The translations under genes and the position numbers were made by a program. Source: Rhabdornis inornatus (taxonomy: Eukaryota > Chordata > Aves > Passeriformes > Rhabdornithidae). Taken from it: a stretch of 64,000 nucleotides of DNA. Numbering within the stretch: position 1 is the first letter of the stretch; the number at the start of each line of letters is the position of its first letter. The notes under the pieces were generated by a model. The model did no database searches. It saw only the letters and a list, made by a program, of their open reading frames with translations, and was not told the origin of the DNA. Shown here in pieces: positions 1-42,565 of the stretch. The stretch lies in NCBI GenBank assembly GCA_013397075.1, contig VWZS01003516.1, positions 1,488,001-1,552,000 on the forward strand. Reading direction: 5' to 3'.

Positions 1-1030
1 GCCAGAGGAATTCCTGAGCTGGGCTCTTACTCCCATTTGACAAGAGCATAAGGCTGGCATTGATATGAAAATGAAACAAGCTGTAGCATCCTCTGAAAAT
101 GACAGGAACCAGAGGTGTGGGTGTAGAGCTCGCTAGATTGTTAGCTCTTCTGTTCAGGATTGATACATTAATGCTTCTGTCAGAGGCAGGAGTAAGTCAC
201 ACACGAGTGATGCTTCAGTTGGTTTGCTTGAAGGCAATTAGCTGACTACTGCTGGCATCTCTGAGACTAAATAATTAAGTACCGTGTGAGGTACAGGGAG
301 GAGAACTGGATGGGCTGGGATTTTGCTTTCTAGCCTTTACAGTAACAACTTAGTCCTGGGACCACAACAGCTTTGATGGTCCTTCTCTGTTGTTTTCACA
401 GGATACTGGAGCTGCTGGATTAGTATAGTTAAAAACTCTTTTGTTGCCCACTGACCTACTTTGGCTGCATGTTACTATTGGATTGGGAAAGGGCCATCTG
501 TATATGTACCTGCTGGTAAGCCTGAGTGTAAAGAGAACCTAGGATGCTGTCTGCCTTCTCTTGATAAACCTCAGTCCAGTGAAGGCAGTTACTTAAAATA
601 CTCAATTTTATTGTGAATGGCTTGCTTCGCTCAGCATTTAATAACACATTATTAAATTTGATACTTCATGGAACAAAGAGAAGGCATGAGAGATGCGCCT
701 GAAGTCCTGTCTTTAAATACAAAGGATGTGTGTAAGTTAAAGACTTATTACTAGTGGTCTAGTAGTGAGCTGGCTGCTTTCTGAAAAATATGGGCAAGCC
801 AGGGAAGGTGTGATCTGCGTATTCCTTTGGACAGATACAAAGCATGTTTGCTTATCTGTATCTGCAAAGGCTCTATAAAAATGCTTTCAGAATGTTATGC
901 TAATTCACCAGTAGTGTATTTAGATCACCTCACTTCTGGAGTTATCTATGTTTGTATAAACCTGCAGAGCACACTGAGTTTTTCTCCTTCTATTTTTTTT
1001 TTGAATACATAACTGATATGATTGCTCTTA

Positions 1031-1092
1031 GTTTTTTTTTGTTGTTGTTGTTGTTGTTGTTTTTTTTTTGTTTTGTTTTGTTTTGTTTTTTC
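1031..1092. repeat. TTG / TTTTG simple repeat
   Basis: T run, then (GTT) units, a second T run, then (GTTTT) units. Low-complexity intronic tract, possibly a decayed poly(A) tail on the other strand. Confidence 0.85.
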
Positions 1093-4000
1093 CTTCGTTA
1101 GTAAGCAATGAGCTTTTTGCCAATTAGAGCAAAGGTATAATTGCAGTTGTAATGAACCAGAGTAAAACTCCCTGACTTCAGTTTGGCCAGAGTGCCACCT
1201 TCAAGATGAAATTTGTGACCACAGCACAGCTGGGGATAAGTATTGCTGGAAATCTAATTTCAGTTTATCGTCTTCAACAGAGAAGCAGCTTAACTAATGA
1301 GTAGCTTGGAAGAGGTAGAGAGGGTAGCAGTTGATGATGAAGGGTATTGTTTGGTAACCACAGAGGAAATGTTTTAATTATATTTAATGCCTAAACTGTT
1401 ATGTCTGGTTAATGTTTGTAACAGTCTAAACTAAGAAGGCTTTGCAAGGTGACTCAAAGCCCAGCAGAGCTATACCTTTGGTTATGATACAGAACTTTTA
1501 ATTTGTTATGGGTCAAATATTTATTTTTAACAGCAATATGCTGTTGTAGACTGATAGTGATATTGCAGAGGGTCTAAGTAACTTCTAAGAATTTCAGATG
1601 CCGAGGCCCAGTGATCATCAGATATATTTGTCTGTCTGTCTAGGAGCAGACAGCATTTCTGAGGGACAAAACCCCCTGTGATGGATTTGCACACAAGCAG
1701 GTAGATAATGTTCTGCCTAAAAAACATTATTTTCTTCAGTGTTTTTGAAGAGCTCAGAGGTAAAGATCTTCTGAAAGAAACGCTTATCATGCTAGTGTGA
1801 GGTTATGATAAAGGTTGTTCTTTAGACAATTATAAATACTCTGAAATTAGGTCTTTGATCTCTAGAACCATGTTAGGGAGATAAAATGCCTATCCCATTT
1901 AGGGTTCAAGAAGCAAAATAAAAAGTTTCCGTTCAAAAGAGAGAAAAGTGCCCTAATAATCTATGTCAGTCAATTTTGCAAGTTTTAGCAGAATTACCTG
2001 GTTTAGGTGTAACAGAGCAATCGTCTCTAAAGGTGGATAATTACTAGTAAATGAGTTTCTCATTTACATTGCTTTGAAACGGAGCTGAGCCATTCTGTGA
2101 TGGACAAGATCCCATTTCTAAAGGAATAGCTGTTATTTTTACATAGATACATGTAGTGATAATACATAATAACATAAAATACCCAGCATAGCACATATTA
2201 ACTTGACAGGTTATAGATGAGTATTATATAAATGTCATGCTTTTCTCTTCTATTGCTGAGTTGTTCCAGATCCTGAATAATATGAAGATCAAAAAGTTGC
2301 TGTAGAAGTGGTATAGAATGGCAATGTATTTCTTTGCACCAGGGAATATGAGGGAGCTCTACAGCAATTGCAAAAGAAAAATAAAGTCAATTTATATATT
2401 TATTTTCTGTCATTTAGACATATGTACTGGGCTTGGCAGTATAAAAAAGGGTGTTCCCTTAATTTAGAGCTGGGCTGATTGGAGTTACTGTCACAAGGTG
2501 TTGAATAAGAGCGTGTGAGGCTCACAGGTGACCGTGTCTGAGGAGGCTTGTGGAGCACTGAATGCCTTTAGCAGGGAGTGTACAGCGGGGAGGAGCCGCC
2601 TTTCTGACAAGGAAACCACATGGATTGTTTGTGGGTTGTGCTGAGTCCTCACGTAGCAGATTCTGAGTAATCCTTTTGGGTTTCTGAGCTGGCCAGGAGC
2701 TCTTATCCCAGCATGCAGATCAGGATGTACCTTCAGGTTTTCCTGTGTTTTCCGGGGCTGGGATGTAGCAGGGATCATGTTCTTGTGCTCAGGAAACAGT
2801 GGCTGGTGTCCCCAAGGGACTTGCTCCTGCACATGGAGCATCCTCTGCAGCCCCAGCTTGCTTTTGGCATAACACTGAATCCAGCTTGAGGTGCTGATTC
2901 TCATCTTGGGCATCTCACTCAGTGGGCTGGCACTAGAATTAAAAGCACTAAATAAATAGTGAAGGCCAAACCCCATGATTTTGTTATGTCATGCTGGAGT
3001 TTATACAGGAAAGAAGAGATAAGAATAAGAATGTGTAGGAAGCTGAGCTTTCACTGTGTCCATCTGGGGAATTCCGAGTGAATTCCCAGCTTGTTTCTGC
3101 ATCTTTTGTCATAATTTTGGGGTATGTTTACTAAATACTGGGGTTTTTTCTCACACAAACATAGTGTCTTAGCAATGTGCAGTTCCATAAAATCCTTACT
3201 CCATTACACGCATTGTCCCCTCTCTGGAGGAGTGAGAGAGCAAATAGTTGGATTGTGTAGCATGTTACTGGAAAATGTTGGGAGACTATTGTGGTAAATT
3301 ATCATAAAGTAGAATATGTTGCTGACTAAGTTTATACTGCCAGATGAGAAAGGAATGGAAATCATGTTTTCAGGGTTCAATTAAACTCTTCTCAATGTAT
3401 AAACAGGGCTATAGAAATGTATATTTTATGTGTATGTATATTATTTAAGCTAATAAATGTGAATATTTTAAAATATAAGCCTGAGCTCTTAGACAGCGGG
3501 TTATGTATGTAGAACAGCTCTCACATAATTATTTGTTTCACTCGAGAATGAAGTATTCCTGTGACTTCTGGGATAAATCTGTGGGTCAGAATCAAGCAAA
3601 GTAGCGATTCTGGCACTTACTCTGAGCCTGCTTGGATAAGAGTTACGAGTTGGGTTTCCTGTGCTCTTGGTTCAAGCTTTTTTGCAAGTGTTTGGGCATT
3701 TCTGTATACATTTCATAGAGCAGCTCTGTAGTTGAAGCGAAATGAATATTGCATATTTTATTTGGACAGATGGCAGTTTCAGAGCACTTACTAAGCAAGA
3801 TACAATTTTTGCATTCTTACAGGAAGCATGTACAGATATATAATTTTATCATTATTTTATTATGTACTTAATGAGCTGCAGAAATGAATTGCAATGCAAA
3901 TCCTGGACTGCCTTGTGACTGCATTTAGGGTGGAAGGTAACTGTAAGATTGCTGTGACATGTTTGTGTTCTTATATTTAATGATCATTACAGAGCACAGG

Positions 4001-6009
4001 CCTCTCGTCTCATGCAGAAAAAAAATGTGATCTGGTAAGAATCTTATCAAAAGAAAGACAATAATCCTCTTAAGGATTCTTGTGTCTTAGGTCAGAAGGC
4101 CATCATGCGGTTTTTGCAAAGGTTTGTTTCTTAGTGTTGCAAAGATTTGTTTCTTTCCAGTTTACAACTGGAAGTTGTAAGCATTTTTAATTTCTTTGCC
4201 ATCTACGAAACCTGGAAACAATGTCCTGTTCATTATAAATGGTTGGTCTTACCATGATATTGCCATTAATTTACAATGAAAAAAACAAATTGCACACATT
4301 GTAGTAAGATAAAGCTGAAGCTGCAATGTAATCCATGATTCTCTCTAAAATTAACAGAAAACAAGTACAAGATAAAAGAGATTTGAGCACAGCACAACCA
4401 AGTTGAAATAACGAGCTGAGACTTGGTGTCTCTTTTGATGTTTTGGGTTCCAGTGCTCTGCTAAGAACTTGGGAATGGATGGAGGATGGCAGGGTCCTAG
4501 AGACCAGCTAGGCAATTAAAAATACACTGAAAAGCACCTTGAAGAACTGTTAGAGATTTTAAAGGAAAGGGAGACAGCAGTAGGGTGGTTTCCTTGGAGC
4601 ATTAAGCTGCCGTTGTGCAGCTTTGCTCTGTATTGGCTGTTTGAGAAATCCCTTGGAAAACGAGCTGGCTTTGTTTACGTGGTGTTCCTGCCTCTGCTCT
4701 TTGAGATGTGATTTAGGGTAGAGGAGCTGAGCACTTAGGTAAGTTCAGCTTACTTTGCAATTGCTCTACCTGTAGCTTTTGCTATTCAAATGTCTACAGA
4801 AAAACCTGACTAATTCTGGTGTGCAGCTCCTCCTGATAAGGGCTGAAAGGAGCTGGTGGAGGGCTCTGCACTGGAGGTGTTATCAGCTAGAGCTGAGCAA
4901 AGATGTAAGGAGTAACACTGATCCTGGTGCCTCATGAAACCCAGCTGCAAGGATTTCCCATGCAGTCAGTCTTGCGTTTGTAACTGAGCATGATGCTAAA
5001 ATTCAGGAGATCTTCTGAGTTTGTGGATATTTTGAGGTAACTGAGAATGTTCTAACAGCTCTGGGAGTTGCGAAGCATGAGCTGATTGTACTGTGTTTTA
5101 GTGTTGTCTCCCAGGTTTGGATTTTTTTTTTATACTTCTGGCTAAATTAAAAGGTTAGTGTCAGGAAAAAAAACAGAAGCAACAAGCCATCCAGGAAACA
5201 AACAGAAAACCAAATGGAAAGATGCGCATGTTTATATACATGAAGAATTTAGAAAACAGTGGGGATTTTTTGGTGGTTTTTTCTTTCTTTTAGTAAAGAA
5301 CATTTACAATCCATTATTTTTTTTCTCCCCTTCTTGGAGAAGACTTTGAGAAGTAACAATTAAGTGTTTAATATGTAATTCTAGATGGTACTAGGCAGAA
5401 AGTGTGTGGCAAAGGTATCCTGATAACTTCTTCACTACCTCAGGTCAGTGTTTCCAAGTGGCAGGACAGACAGTTTTCAAGGCAGCAGCTCTCTCTGGTG
5501 ACTATTCAGCAAGCTCAGTGACTTGGCTGAGTGAAGGGTAACTTGTACTTTGAAAGTGCAGTTCAGTAAAAACCTACTTAAAACAACTGGCATGAGCTTT
5601 CAGAGCCAGTATAAAAGAAACTTGAGTCACTCCAAGAAACTGGCCACAGTAACTCTCAGTGTTCCAGCAAAGTATTTTTGTCTTCTTTTGGGACTTAATG
5701 CCACATGTTCCATTTAGGGAATTGAAATAATATTTACATGTATTTTTGCCAGCCTTCTTACTTCCCTGGAAAAAAAAGGAAATCACTAATAATTGTGTTT
5801 GAAATATTAGTAAAAATTTGGGGGGAGAGAGCAAAAGCAACCTACAAAACCTTTGATCAGCCCGGGGCTAAAATGTAAGTGTTAATTTGATGTTTAGGCA
5901 AACTCACCCAAAGTAATGTAATTGGATATATTAAAGATGTCAGAATGTCAAGAACCTCCAGATATGTGGTTGCTTAATCAAATCTAGTCCCTAACCTCTA
6001 ACTGCTTCA

Positions 6010-6360
6010 TTCTTGTTTTGCTTAAACACTTTGAGTTACTACTTTTTTTTCCTTTTAAAATATTCTATTTCCATTGTGTACATACTCTCCAAACATTTTT
6101 TTCCTCCATCTTCTAAGTCTCCTGCTCTACCTCATTCTCTCTCTCCTGGTCTTTTAATAATTTATGTTGTTTCCTTGCCTTCTTTAACTTCCCTCTGTCT
6201 ACCCTCCAAATAATATTCACAGCCTCTTTGCTGTTCTCCCATCTCTGCTGAATTTTTTTGGTATACTCATCTACTTGCTCTTTTTCCATCAATTTTGTTT
6301 TGAAATCTTGTCATTTGAATCCTTTTCCTTACCTTCTCTTTTACCTTCTTCGACCTGGAT
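6010..6360 (+). repeat. Pyrimidine-rich tract, about 350 bases
   Basis: C and T dominate one strand for about 350 bases (for example TCATTCTCTCTCTCCTGG, CTTTTTCCATCAATTTTG, CCTTACCTTCTCTTTTACC). Not a short-unit repeat. A similar tract lies at 33545-33837 in another intron of the same gene. Confidence 0.6.
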
Positions 6361-9300
6361 CATTTTTGGCTTGAATGGATTTGCAGGTAGAAAATGTAAA
6401 CTTTGACTGTCCTGGGGTTATTTCATCAAACTCATCCCAGTTCTTGAAGAAGTAATGGGGAAATGTTGAAATTGTCAGTTTACCTGAAAACGAAGGTATT
6501 GCTGCTTGATTATGAAGAGACACAGTTCTGCTGAGTGGTAATTATCAGTCCAAGCATCAGGGACGCTGTATAGGCCAAATATCTCATGAGTCTCTATTTT
6601 TATGGGACAGCAGTTGGTGTACCAAAATACCCTGGCAGTCTTGTCTTCCATTCATTGCTCAGGAATTCTCACTATCCACCATGTATTTCCTTGATTACAT
6701 ATCATTATCTGAGATGTTTGATGTAACTGTTTCATAACAGATTCCTCGTATAGGTCAGTGATGAGAGAGAGCACCCAAACTTGTAAAACGTAAGGTCCCT
6801 TGGAGTCTCTCTGCTCACTGTAGGGTGCACATCATCAGTGCAAATTTGCACTACTATAGACCTTTTGCAGCGAGTATTCATGGAATAATGTTTTGTTATG
6901 GCTCATAAATAACTTTGACAACCAGGCTTGTGCTCTTGGTTCACTTCCAAGTTAAAAGATGTTCACAGCACAGACATCACTGGTGAGAATGAACAAGTGT
7001 TGGTCACAGGTTAACAAACTGTAGCCCAAAGGAGTCTTTTCCTTGAAACTTTCACTGCCGTGGCTCTGGATTGAGCTGTATGAAAACGAAGAGATTTAAA
7101 TTATTGCCTGCACCATGCCTGCTGTGGAAATAGGCAAAAGGTTCAACTGAAACTTCATGAGGTGTAAAAGTATAATTAAAAAAAATAGTTTCTAAAATTA
7201 TTTTTATTGTCAATTTTTAGCTGTTCATCCATGTATTATTGTATTCAGGGGCTGAAACTTGAGGTACCACATATGTGAGTAAAAGCAGAATTTTGATTAA
7301 TATGACTACATTACAAAATTTGGGCAGTCTATATGACTAAGAAAGCATCTATTAAGGCGTAGCCTATGTTGTTTGTAATGCTGCCCCATCTGCACTCAAG
7401 GCACTCAAATGGTATGTTAGATCTATGCTGAATTTAGAATACCCGCCCCAGTAAGTGATGTTTGTTGAGTATCTGTGAAATGACTGGGGAGTGTTATAAG
7501 CAGTAGAGGGATCCCTGGATCCAGGATCCCTGTGGAACTACCCAGGAGACTCCTACATGGTGAGAACGTGCACAGTTTGAGTAGGGGCAAATTTATGTCC
7601 GGGGACATATTATCAACTTTGTGACAGATTATCTGAAGAGGCAGTGATTATCAGGAAATTGGTGGATTATGTCCTGTGTTGCATTTCTAATAATGCAGTT
7701 TGAATGTGCTGGAAATGGTATGGTAATGTGCTTTTTCTTTCTGAGTGTGTTCACTCAGGAAAGTCAGCTTGCGTTTGTCCCACTGTATTTATTGCTGTGT
7801 GAATAATTGTACTGGGTAGATTTTACATACTTGGAACTCAGTGCCTAACTGCTGCCCTGCCTGTATAATTATTAAGTCTAGAGAATGGGTTGGGAAAACA
7901 GCTTTGAGAAAAGCACCTCTTATAAATGACTGATTACTGACTTGGCAAAGCATTCATAATATTGACAGCCAGTTAGGAAAATTAAATCAATGCAATTAGG
8001 AGAGTGATTATTTTTCACAGGAAGTGTTTGTGTAAGAAAAAGAGGGCAAACATTTGTACTTCTTGGAATGTTAAGACCAATATTCTGCTGTGAAAAGTGA
8101 CCTACAGAAACATGGCTTTTCTGTATTTCAGGACTTTAAGTTAGGGAAAGCTCTGAGCTGGGTGTCCATAGACCTTCTCTTGAAGTCAGCTTCTCAAAGG
8201 AAACCAAAAAGCTTTCAAATTCAAATTTGTCAGTTTTATTGGAATGAAAACTAGGAAGGTAACTTCTTCCAAAATAAAATCTTCATAGTGATTTGTGAGG
8301 GTTAGCTGTAGCAGAGTTTTATGCACCTCTGCCCTCTATGCAGGTAGGTTCTTGATGCAGGACTTAGTTATATTTAATGTGATTTGGTGAGTGGCAGCAA
8401 AGCAGGAGCAGTTTTGAGGTTTGGGAGATTTTTTTGTCACAAGATTTTACTTGAAAAATAATTGTTCTAGGTTTACGTAGTAACTGGAAAATATGAAAAT
8501 TGAAGAGTTGAGGAATTATTTTGCTGTTGAGTGGAAAGGGAAAGTTGAAATTTTGCAACTTAATTGAAAGAGGAAACAAAACAATCTCAGAGGTGGAGTG
8601 AATATGAAGTTCTCAGATGTTGGGACATTATAAGGAAGTTCTTAAAGTTAATGTGAATAAAAATGTTACTATTAGTCTCTCTTCCCCATTTTGAACTTAC
8701 TTGGGTTTTAGTATGTGTTTTTATTTTTTGTGCTTAATGTGGTATTGGCTTTTAGTATTATATGAGATGATGCTAAGTCTCTATGCAAATGTCATCTTCA
8801 AGCTAATGAATACCAGTAATGTATATACTGGAAGCAATAGTTGTTCTGGGAGCATTTTGATTTTAATGTTTCATAAATGTTCTGATAGTGCATGTGTGGG
8901 TGAAGGGTAGCATGAAGGGTAGCATGTGTGAGCATACTCTAGTTCTGCTTAATACTTCATACGTAATCTGCATTTTGTCTTTTTTTATTTGATTTTGGGC
9001 CCTATACTGCCCTGTCTCTGCAATCCCATGGCTTTTCCTCACAGTTGCTGCTTTGAGCAGCTCAATCCCTCCCCACATCTTCACTTCTTCACTTCCCAGC
9101 ATTGTATCCTTCATTGCAAAACTACAGGCAGGAGTGGATCAGGGAACTGATCCAGGTCCTCCCCCTTCCTGGCTGTTCACTTGCCAGGGAGAGGAGAGCC
9201 AGAGCTCACTTCCCTGGATGCAGTTTCTCTGGTGCATAGTTTGTTTCCTATAATCCAAAATGTGTTACTTGTAAATTACTTTAATTAAAACATGAATGTA

Positions 9301-12300
9301 GTATAAATGTTAATATGTTTTTATTGATGTTAGAGACTTGCAATAAAAGTATGCTATCAGATTTTTATGTCTTTAGTTCATAAAAGGATGCAGAAGGCAG
9401 AGCCTGATGAGAAGGGATGGGCTGGTTGGATTAGGATTATTTTGGGAAAAGGCTATTAAGAGAGAAACAGAATTGCTTTAGCCATTTTAGAATTAGTATT
9501 TCAGCCCTTGCAGTAAAAAGTGTTGGTCCACGTCAGGAAAAAAATGAAATAGCACTTTCTGTCAGTTTTCTGATAACTTTATATAAACTTGACTTTAAAG
9601 CTCTGATTCTGTCCTGATAATCAGCATTCAGATGTACGTGCTTTCACTAAGCCGATTTCCTTTGAATCTGTGAATACTCACTGTATTTCAAAAGCTCTGT
9701 ATAGTTTTAAAAGGCTAAAGAGAAAACTGACAGGCCTGAAAATTAAATTGTAGCAAAGACCTGAAAATGAGGAGAGTTCTCACAGTCATCCAGACAGAAA
9801 TTTATCTTGCTTTATATTTTGGTTTTAATAAATGTATACTCCTCTGTGCGTTTGCCATAAATCACACATGGCACTTAATAGTGTCACTTTGATTTTATTT
9901 TATAGGTTATTAAAGTATTATGCGTATTTACACAGATTTATTAGAGTGGTTGCTCAATTTTCTGTTCTTTTATGTGAAAGTAGATACTGGTAATGGTAAT
10001 ATTGCAGGTTATTAAATTTCGGGAGCTAAATGTTTGGCTGTGTGTTAGCATGAGAGTAAAATTCATTGAAAGCTCTGAGTATCTGCTGAGAAGAAAACGG
10101 TTTGCTGTCTTTCATCAACCAACTGTGAACATCTATAAGGAACTGTGTGTTTTTTTCCAAGTTGCTGCATTTAGGAGTTCAGGAGTTCATCTGTGGGTTC
10201 TGTGGGTATGTGCCCCAAATACCAGAAAAAGACCCCCCCACCCCAAAATCTCAAACTTGTTAATGCCATGGTATGCATGGGAAGGTTGAGAACATGGAAT
10301 ACTGATTTGATTTATTTGTACCACCCTTTTCTTGTCTTAGGACCCCCTAATTTTTCAAGTATATTTAGTCTCATATACTTCCCCTGTTTCCAAGTACGAC
10401 CAACCTCTGGCATTAGGTAAACCTGTTCCCAAGGCACCCCAAATTCCCAGGAACATTGAGAAAAATTACTGAGTGAAACGTCTTAGAGTTGTATTCCCTA
10501 GTGTGAGTGGCAACTTGCTTAATAAAGAAAAGCAAATATGACCAGAACAATTAGCTTGTGGGGTTTTATTATATGGGGCTTTGAGGTTTTTTGTTGTTTG
10601 TTTGTAGGTTTTTTGGTTGGCTGTGGTTTGGTGCTTCTTAGCTTCCCCTATAGTTCACATGGCCTGTTGATGTAGTCAGACTGGCATGGACTTCATGAAG
10701 GGTTTTAGAGTGGTTTTTCTTGAGAAGAATGTAATCGTATTTTTTGTTTTGTTCCCACACCTCCAGATACTTAACTGGAGAAAGAAAAAGAAAACAAACG
10801 TTTATGACTTATATTAATACTTTAGTAATTTAAAAATTTTTATTTAATATGAACCCTGCTTAAAATGAGTGTAATATTGAGTCATATGTATGAGTCTGGT
10901 TTTAATTTGTGCTGAATTGTATCCTAATGGATTCCCACTTGATTTCAGCCTGTTTTTCTTTAACTACAATGTCCTTGTTGGTCAAAACAAACATGTGAAA
11001 GTCATGTAGAACAGTGCAACCAAAACCCCATTATAGTCATGCAACAACATAGATTGTATTGAAATCTTTTAAGTATTTTCAAGGTCTGTGGTGGATTATA
11101 GGTGTAATAAAGAAGAAAGAGTGTAAGTTTTAAAAATAAAGCTTTTGAAAAGTAACCAATTGCACTTTCTTTTTTTTTTTTTTTTCAGCCTGTATATAAG
11201 GCTGTCTTTGGAATAAATTTTTCATCATTTAACTGTTGCCTGCTTGTTAATAACAGTGAATTCTGAAGTCCATTCATCTCTCTATTATTTGAAGGCAGGT
11301 AGTCAAGAAAGCAGTCACAGAATTGCTTCTCCAGGCCCTTTATGTCCTGTAGGGCTGTAACCTTAGAAAGGTCGTGTATAGAAATGATCTTTTTTGTTGC
11401 AGGTGAAGGCTAATGAGTTTCTCTGTCTCCTTGACTCATCTTAGGTTTCAGCTCTGCCTCCTCTGAGGCGTTTGAATGTATGAGAGAAACCTGGCCAGTG
11501 GAATAGCTTTAGGGTGCCTGATTTTGGGAACTTCAGTATTCCAGAGGTGTTTGTGGATTCTTCTCCCATGTAGATTCCCTGTTGAATGCTGTCACTACTT
11601 CAGCGCTGTAAACAGAAACAGGTTGAACAAACTGTTGCATCTTTATTTGTACTGCAATCCATGTTTATTCTTTTTAGTGTTTAAGCACTGGTTTTAATTA
11701 AACTGAAGCACTGTGTTTAAGCAAAACAGATTCGTGGTACTTAAGCCTTAAAACTACTTGAAACTACCTTACAATTACTGACTTCTCCCTGCATTTGCCA
11801 AGTATGCCTTACTGTGACTTACTCCTGTGTCAGCAATGAGAAGTTCCATCTTATATTGACCTTTTAGAAGTCCAGATTTTAAGAAATAAACTTAAATTCT
11901 TTACTATTAAAGCTTTTTAAAAGTGAGATCAGGAAGGTCAGCCAATGGATTTTTGTGATGAGGCAGTCATTGGTGCCTTAAATAAAACCAGGTAGCTCAA
12001 AGGAAGTGAAGAGCTCCCTAGTCTGAGGACAGACCTTCAGAGTAAAAATGTGGATTTGAATTCTGCAACTTTCTGCTATAACTATCCTCTTGTGTACATG
12101 AACATTGGATAAATGAAGGTGTCTCTGTATTCTTTTGATGCATTTGGTAAGGTCACCAACAACTAAGAAGCTGACATTCCTTTCATTATATTAAGTCCTT
12201 TCACTTCCTGAGAATTAAGAAGACAGAGTAAAAGAAGTCAGTTCTGTTACTCTGTTGGTCAAGCACATACAATTTCTGAAAATGTTCCTATTGATGCTTG

Positions 12301-12893
12301 TTATGTGTTCCTACTACAGCAAAAAAATCCTCACTGTATTTCAGTGAAATTGATTTTCCTGTGGAAAGTGTCAGCGTGGGGGTAATGATTGAAACCTAAA
12401 ATTTGGTTGTGGAATTATGGTCTTGCTGTATATTCACATAAATGTATTCATGCATATTCATACAGGGTTATAAGTGACGCAGTGTTTTTAGAAATACAAA
12501 CTAATCAAGCTTGATGTGTTTGACAGTTCTTTCATCCTTCTTTGGAGTTTAAGTTAACGATGGTAAATACCAGCCTCCAGTCAAAGTAGTTGTTTATTGT
12601 AAAATTAAGTCTTGAATGCTGGTGTGTTTCCATTCTCTACTTCAGCCTGGACTTTCTTGGTGAACTTTATTTTTCTAATAGCAGTTGATGATTAAATTCC
12701 TTCTACAATATGTTCAAGATCTCAAACACACAATAGTAATACAGTTCCTGTAAGTGGTTCATTTGTTAATCTGAGCTCTGTTTTGCAACAATTGTATGAA
12801 TGCTGCTTTCCTTTGAAATCGATCTTCAAAAAGAAATCCTGTTTTGTATAATAAGATGCCAGACTCACAAAGATTTCCTTTCTTGTTTCATAG

Positions 12894-41302
<28,409 letters not shown>

Positions 41303-41430
41303 CAAAAAAACAAAACAGCATTATTAACCTGTGGAGTCACACATTTATGTAGTAGAAGATGGAGCAACAGTTTTCTGTATTGTGCAACTTTACAGTAGAT
41401 TTCACATTTGTTTCATTATTACAACAGCAC

Positions 41431-41438
41431 TGTATATA
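41431..41438 (+). promoter_or_regulatory. Pumilio response element, TGTATATA
   Basis: Exact match to the TGTANATA consensus bound by PUM1/PUM2, about 130 bases after the PPP2R5E stop and so inside every 3'UTR form. An 8-mer can occur by chance; use is inferred. Confidence 0.35.
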
Positions 41439-41861
41439 CCTGTCTCTAAGTAAAGGAAAAAAATAAGGACTTTAATCCAAAGTTTGGACAACAGATGGAC
41501 TTCTCAGAACTTTGCAAACATAATCATTGTTTTAACCCTTCTTTAAAACCAGTCTTCAAAGATCTGTTGATGAAAATTGCAATGTCAGATTCCATTGTCA
41601 GGACCTGTTCCTTATTTATCGTTAGCAGAGAGTATAATACAACTTTCAAATGTGAACAATCTTAAAATTTAGCTTGTCTTTCTGCTAAACTGTTAAGTGT
41701 ATTTATAGTAAAAGAGAAAAAAGACTGTCATTTCCTTATGAGTTTGTGTAACATCCTCCTTCTCTGGATAACTTTACTGTAATTTGACTTCCTTTTCCTT
41801 TTGCATATCTTCATAAGTTGAATGTCCATTCAGATCAGGGCCATGAAAAACATTGGTCCTG

Positions 41862-41867
41862 AATAAA
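41862..41867 (+). promoter_or_regulatory. PPP2R5E: Proximal polyadenylation signal AATAAA
   Basis: Canonical hexamer 560 bases after the stop codon. It is followed within 30 bases by a G/T-rich stretch (TTTACTGGTGTGAGC) suited to CstF binding. The best candidate for the short 3'UTR form. Confidence 0.6.
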
Positions 41868-42182
41868 AGTTTTGTTTACTGGTGTGAGCATTTTTTAGTA
41901 CCAGGCTGTCTCTGGTGCTTCCTTAATTTGAACATTAGGAATTAAAAAACAAGTAGGTGATAAACATAGTAGGAAAGGGAGCTTTGGATTCACGTACCTA
42001 TTTATTGCAATCCAAATTTGTGTCCACAATCCTTGGAAAAAAAAAAAGGGCAGTGGTAACACCCTGGACTTCAATACCTAACCAGTATTAGTGATGCAGC
42101 ATTGGACACATGTACCAGAGTTGATTTAGAAACACCAATTGCTAAATTATTACAGTATGTTCTTATTGGACCATTCAGAAAG

Positions 42183-42188
42183 AATAAA
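42183..42188 (+). promoter_or_regulatory. PPP2R5E: Possible polyadenylation signal AATAAA
   Basis: Canonical hexamer in the 3'UTR. The following bases are A-rich (GACACATGCTAAAC) with no clear G/T-rich element close by, so it is weaker than the one at 41862. Confidence 0.3.
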
Positions 42189-42559
42189 GACACATGCTAA
42201 ACAACACAAGCATGAAATTGGTCTCAGTGGTCATGGTTTTAATTGGAAATTGAGTTGAGATAGCAGTTTGGACAGTTTGGAGTTGTTGCCTTACTTTTTA
42301 ATATGTATTTATAAAGTGTTCCAGCAAAAGAGGATGTAGCCTCTAAGAAACATACTCTAGTGTTTTTGTGGTTCTAGTACTATTACTCATCACAGTACCA
42401 GCCCTATGGTCTTAGCTGGAAAGGATTCTGGATAATACACTTCTGCATTCTCATCTGGATGCTCATTCCTAACTACTGTATTTGTTACCAAAAGTGGTTC
42501 TACAAATGCTACTGAAAAAAAAAAAAGATTCTGGAAATCCTAATGTTCTGAGTATTAAT

Positions 42560-42565
42560 AATAAA
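42560..42565 (+). promoter_or_regulatory. PPP2R5E: Possible polyadenylation signal AATAAA
   Basis: Hexamer within TTAATAATAAAG. Downstream GGTGCATTGTG at about +30 could serve as a G/T element. A mid-length 3'UTR form is plausible. Confidence 0.4.

Larger units (their letters stand above)
1..12893 (+). other. PPP2R5E: PPP2R5E intron, 3' part of the one preceding codon 53
   Basis: No exon of the gene is visible here; I looked for the N-terminal serine- and lysine-rich segment and did not find it. The contents are AT-rich unique sequence, a TTG/TTTTG simple repeat near 1.03 kb, a pyrimidine-rich tract at 6.0-6.36 kb, a T run at 11.17 kb just before a cryptic AG, and a 161-codon open frame on the - strand (2491-2976) that resembles nothing I know. 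I recognise no CR1 copy in this part. Confidence 0.85.

Noticed and set aside
12800..12893. Open frame extending upstream of the codon-53 exon with its own ATG
   Set aside because: It precedes a good acceptor, does not match the known B56 epsilon N-terminus, and codon phase requires a split Asp codon from an upstream exon.
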